From positions 1-9,184 of the forward strand of contig CAKRJK010000043.1 of assembly GCA_934351705.1 (NCBI GenBank): a stretch of DNA of 9,184 nucleotides. The letters run 5' to 3'. This document shows positions 8,322-9,184 of this stretch, one piece after another. Source of the DNA: an uncultured Lachnospiraceae bacterium (lineage in GTDB: Bacteria; Bacillota; Clostridia; Lachnospirales; Lachnospiraceae). The notes under the pieces were generated by a model. That model had not been told where the DNA came from. It did not search any database and saw only the letters and a program-made list of their open reading frames with translations. Both the position numbers and the translations under genes were made by a program. Numbering within the stretch: the first letter of the stretch is position 1; each line of letters begins with the position of its first letter.

Positions 8322-8371
8322 ACGGACGCAACCGGATTTGATTCGCCATCCGTGGCTCAGCAAATCCTTGT
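8322..8371 (+). repeat. 50-nt core, left copy
   Basis: It is identical to the reverse complement of 8665-8714 except at 8332 (C here, A in the other copy). It contains a nested hairpin at 8334-8367: GGATTTG pairs with CAAATCC, then an internal loop ATTC/TCAG, then GCCA pairs with TGGC around TCCG. Confidence 0.9.
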
Positions 8372-8391
8372 TTGGACATCGTGTCCAAACA
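8369..8391 (+). other. core hairpin B, left copy
   Basis: TGTTTGGACA, loop TCG, TGTCCAAACA: a perfect 10-bp stem one base after the nested hairpin. It corresponds to 8645-8667 in the right arm, where two stem pairs are exchanged as whole pairs. Confidence 0.85.
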
Positions 8392-8492
8392 TTGCTGTTT
8401 TTGGAGGGAAATACTAAGAAGTACTAATTCCCCCACAGAATCACCGCATACAAAGAGGCACTTAGAAATACATCTACACCATATCGTTTTTG

Positions 8493-8522
8493 TGGGGCTG
8501 GTGGCTGCGCCACGCCGCCCCA
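8493..8522. other. GC-rich hairpin in the spacer between the two arms
   Basis: TGGGGC (8493-8498) pairs with GCCCCA (8517-8522), and GTGGC (8501-8505) pairs with GCCAC (8509-8513) around loop TGC, with a small internal loop. No T-tract follows on either strand, so it does not read as an intrinsic terminator. It sits near the centre of the whole inverted repeat. Confidence 0.7.
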
Positions 8523-8644
8523 TTTCCCCGTCACTCTTCTACTGTGAAAGCGTGTTGCACCGCCGATAGTATCTTGTGTCGGTTCGCTGTGGAGGCTACT
8601 GCGGGAAATTAGTACTTCTTAATATTTCCGTCATCCCCCAGCAA

Positions 8645-8667
8645 TGTACGGACACGACGTCCGTACA
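8645..8667 (-). other. core hairpin B, right copy
   Basis: TGTACGGAC, loop ACGAC, GTCCGTACA: a perfect 9-bp stem. Compared with the left copy, one T-A pair became A-T and one T-A became C-G, so pairing is kept although four bases changed. Confidence 0.85.
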
Positions 8668-8714
8668 AGGATTTGCTGAGCCACGGATGGCGAATCAAAT
8701 CCGTTTGCGTCCGT
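8665..8714 (-). repeat. 50-nt core, right copy
   Basis: Reverse complement of the left core with one mismatch. The nested hairpin (8669-8702) has the same arms, GGATTTG/CAAATCC outside and GCCA/TGGC inside, with every base of the hairpin conserved. Confidence 0.9.
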
Positions 8715-8814
8715 CCTCCATCAATCCCCCCGGAAATATTTAGAAGTACTTATTTCCCGCCGTCCCTCCACAGCGAACCGACACAAGATACTTTCCCACC
8801 AAAACACAATTTCT

Positions 8815-8843
8815 TTTACACATATCTTTTACCAAAATTTCAA
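8815..8843 (-). promoter_or_regulatory. possible leftward promoter reading through the repeat to argB
   Basis: On the minus strand TTGAAA (8838-8843), a 17-base spacer and TGTAAA (8815-8820) make a fair sigma-A-like match (5/6 and 4/6). It would give argBD a leader of roughly 615 bases containing the whole inverted repeat. No better promoter was seen closer to argB. This is a weak call. Confidence 0.35.
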
Positions 8844-8852
8844 AAATATGTA

Positions 8853-8881
8853 TTGACATCTCCCTACTTATATCCTAAAAT
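8853..8881 (+). promoter_or_regulatory. sigma-A-type promoter of rpsT
   Basis: Consensus -35 TTGACA (8853-8858), 17-base spacer, -10 TAAAAT (8876-8881). The start point is inferred near 8888, giving a leader of about 80 bases. The strength fits a ribosomal protein gene. Confidence 0.85.
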
Positions 8882-8893
8882 ATTAACGTATGT

Positions 8894-8928
8894 TTACATT
8901 AGACTGTCCGTGTCCGGCTTTAATGTAA
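8894..8928 (+). promoter_or_regulatory. hairpin in the rpsT leader
   Basis: TTACATTA (8894-8901) pairs perfectly with TAATGTAA (8921-8928) around a 19-base loop, and pairing can extend to 8891-8930 with one bulged T. It lies between the likely transcription start and the ribosome binding site. S20 represses its own synthesis in E. coli; whether this stem has such a role is inference. Confidence 0.5.
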
Positions 8929-8969
8929 CAATCATGTAAAACAATCTAGAATAATTGGAGGTGTACAGA

Positions 8970-9184
8970 TTGGCTAACATTAAATCAGCTAAAAAAAGAG
9001 CTTTACTCGCAGACAAAAGAGCTGCCAGAAACAAAGCGATCAAATCAGGCGTAAAAACATCTATCAAGAAAGTTGAAGCTGCTATCGCCGCAAACGATAA
9101 AGCTGCAGCAGACGCTGCTTTAACCGCTGCTATCAGCGAAATCAGCAAAGCTGCTTCTAAAGGTATTTACCATAAGAACAATGC
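8970..9184 (+). CDS. rpsT: 30S ribosomal protein S20 (partial, C-terminus beyond the right edge)
   Basis: S20 binds 16S rRNA in the body of the small subunit. The visible 71 codons begin MANIKSAKKRALLADKRAAR, the conserved basic S20 N-terminus, and reach KGIYHKNNA, close to the usual end near residue 88. The middle is rich in Ala and Lys, as expected for its helical bundle. The start is TTG with GGAGG at 8957-8961, eight bases upstream; TTG starts are also known for rpsT in other bacteria. It is divergent from argB and has its own near-consensus promoter. Confidence 0.97.
   Translation, partial: MANIKSAKKRALLADKRAARNKAIKSGVKTSIKKVEAAIAANDKAAADAALTAAISEISKAASKGIYHKNN

Larger units (their letters stand above)
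8236..8455 (+). repeat. left arm of the composite inverted repeat
   Basis: This arm is, in order, a degenerate flanking hairpin in reverse orientation (8280-8305), the 50-nt core at 8322-8371, a second core hairpin (8369-8391) and a flanking hairpin in forward orientation (about 8406-8432). It matches the reverse complement of 8568-8800. The match is very strong in the core (49 of 50 bases) and clear but imperfect in the flanks. The outermost 40 bases align only weakly, so the left boundary is approximate. Confidence 0.8.
8568..8800 (-). repeat. right arm of the composite inverted repeat; MITE-like unit with terminal inverted repeats
   Basis: This unit is bounded by its own inverted repeat. 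Positions 8568-8595 are the exact reverse complement of 8765-8792 (28 bases, ending in AGTATCTTGTGTCGG), and the similarity continues inward to 8630 and 8731 with three or so differences. Inside lie the core at 8665-8714 and its hairpins. Inverted ends of about 63 bp around a short non-coding core fit a MITE-like or other non-autonomous element. No clear target-site duplication is visible. Confidence 0.75.
8194..8969. other. 776-bp intergenic region between argB and rpsT
   Basis: No convincing coding sequence lies here. The left end holds the argB ribosome binding site, a run of eight T (8218-8225) and a G-rich run (8227-8242). About 8236-8800 is a composite inverted repeat of hairpin modules. 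From 8801 the DNA turns AT-rich and carries a possible leftward promoter, then the rpsT promoter and leader. No T-box, ArgR-box pair or intrinsic terminator is recognised. Confidence 0.8.

Noticed and set aside
8163..8363. Open frame starting MLSHGWRIKS on the minus strand, repeated as a second frame at 8673-8939 on the plus strand
   Set aside because: Both readings arise from the two inverted copies of the same core. They diverge at once outside it, have no good ribosome binding site, and the first overlaps the start of argB. Shared peptide text here is a by-product of a DNA repeat.
8493..8522. GC-rich hairpin as an intrinsic terminator
   Set aside because: Neither strand has a T-tract after the stem, and no gene ends next to it.
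8224..8523. 99-codon minus-strand frame across the left arm and spacer
   Set aside because: Its composition is arbitrary, it has no domain, and it runs through hairpins; it is best seen as chance coding in repeat DNA.
8236..8800. CRISPR array
   Set aside because: The repeats are inverted pairs with variable flanks, not direct repeats with evenly sized unique spacers.

Overview
The window looks like chromosomal DNA of a Clostridia-class Firmicute, most likely a Lachnospiraceae-type anaerobe. The signs are strong AGGAGG-type ribosome binding sites, TTG and GTG starts beside ATG, sigma-A-like promoters, a GerMN-domain lipoprotein, a WalR/MtrA-like two-component pair and Firmicute-type ComEA/ComEC. 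No species can be named from the sequence alone.

Layout. Positions 1-5510 hold a tight five-gene minus-strand operon, read right to left: comEA, an OmpR-family response regulator, its HAMP histidine kinase, a two-domain GerMN lipoprotein, and comEC, which starts with TTG and runs off the left edge. Gaps are only 6-9 nt. A good promoter lies at 5560-5588. Upstream on the same strand are a small DMT/YdcZ-type membrane protein (5611-6042), argD (6102-7301) and argB (7294-8193); argB and argD overlap by 8 nt. At the right edge rpsT (ribosomal protein S20) is divergent, on the plus strand, behind a near-consensus promoter and a hairpin-containing leader.

The 776-bp gap between argB and rpsT (8194-8969) is the most unusual stretch. 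It contains a composite, imperfect inverted repeat (about 8236-8800). Each arm carries the same 50-nt core (one mismatch) that folds into a nested hairpin. Next to it is a second hairpin whose stem differs between the arms by two complete base-pair swaps. Related hairpins (stem like GGGAAATA/TATTTCCC) flank each core, four in all. The right-hand unit looks like a MITE-type element with terminal inverted repeats of about 63 bp. No coding sequence in this gap is convincing. A leftward promoter just right of the repeat would put the whole structure into a long argBD leader.

How the genes work together. ComEA (DNA binding) and ComEC (membrane channel plus metallo-beta-lactamase-like domain) form the core of the DNA-uptake machine. 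The regulator, kinase and GerMN lipoprotein between them repeat the order of actinobacterial mtrA-mtrB-lpqB, so a three-part envelope-sensing module may be co-expressed with DNA uptake (inference). ArgB and ArgD catalyse the second and fourth steps of ornithine/arginine synthesis; argC and argJ are not visible here.
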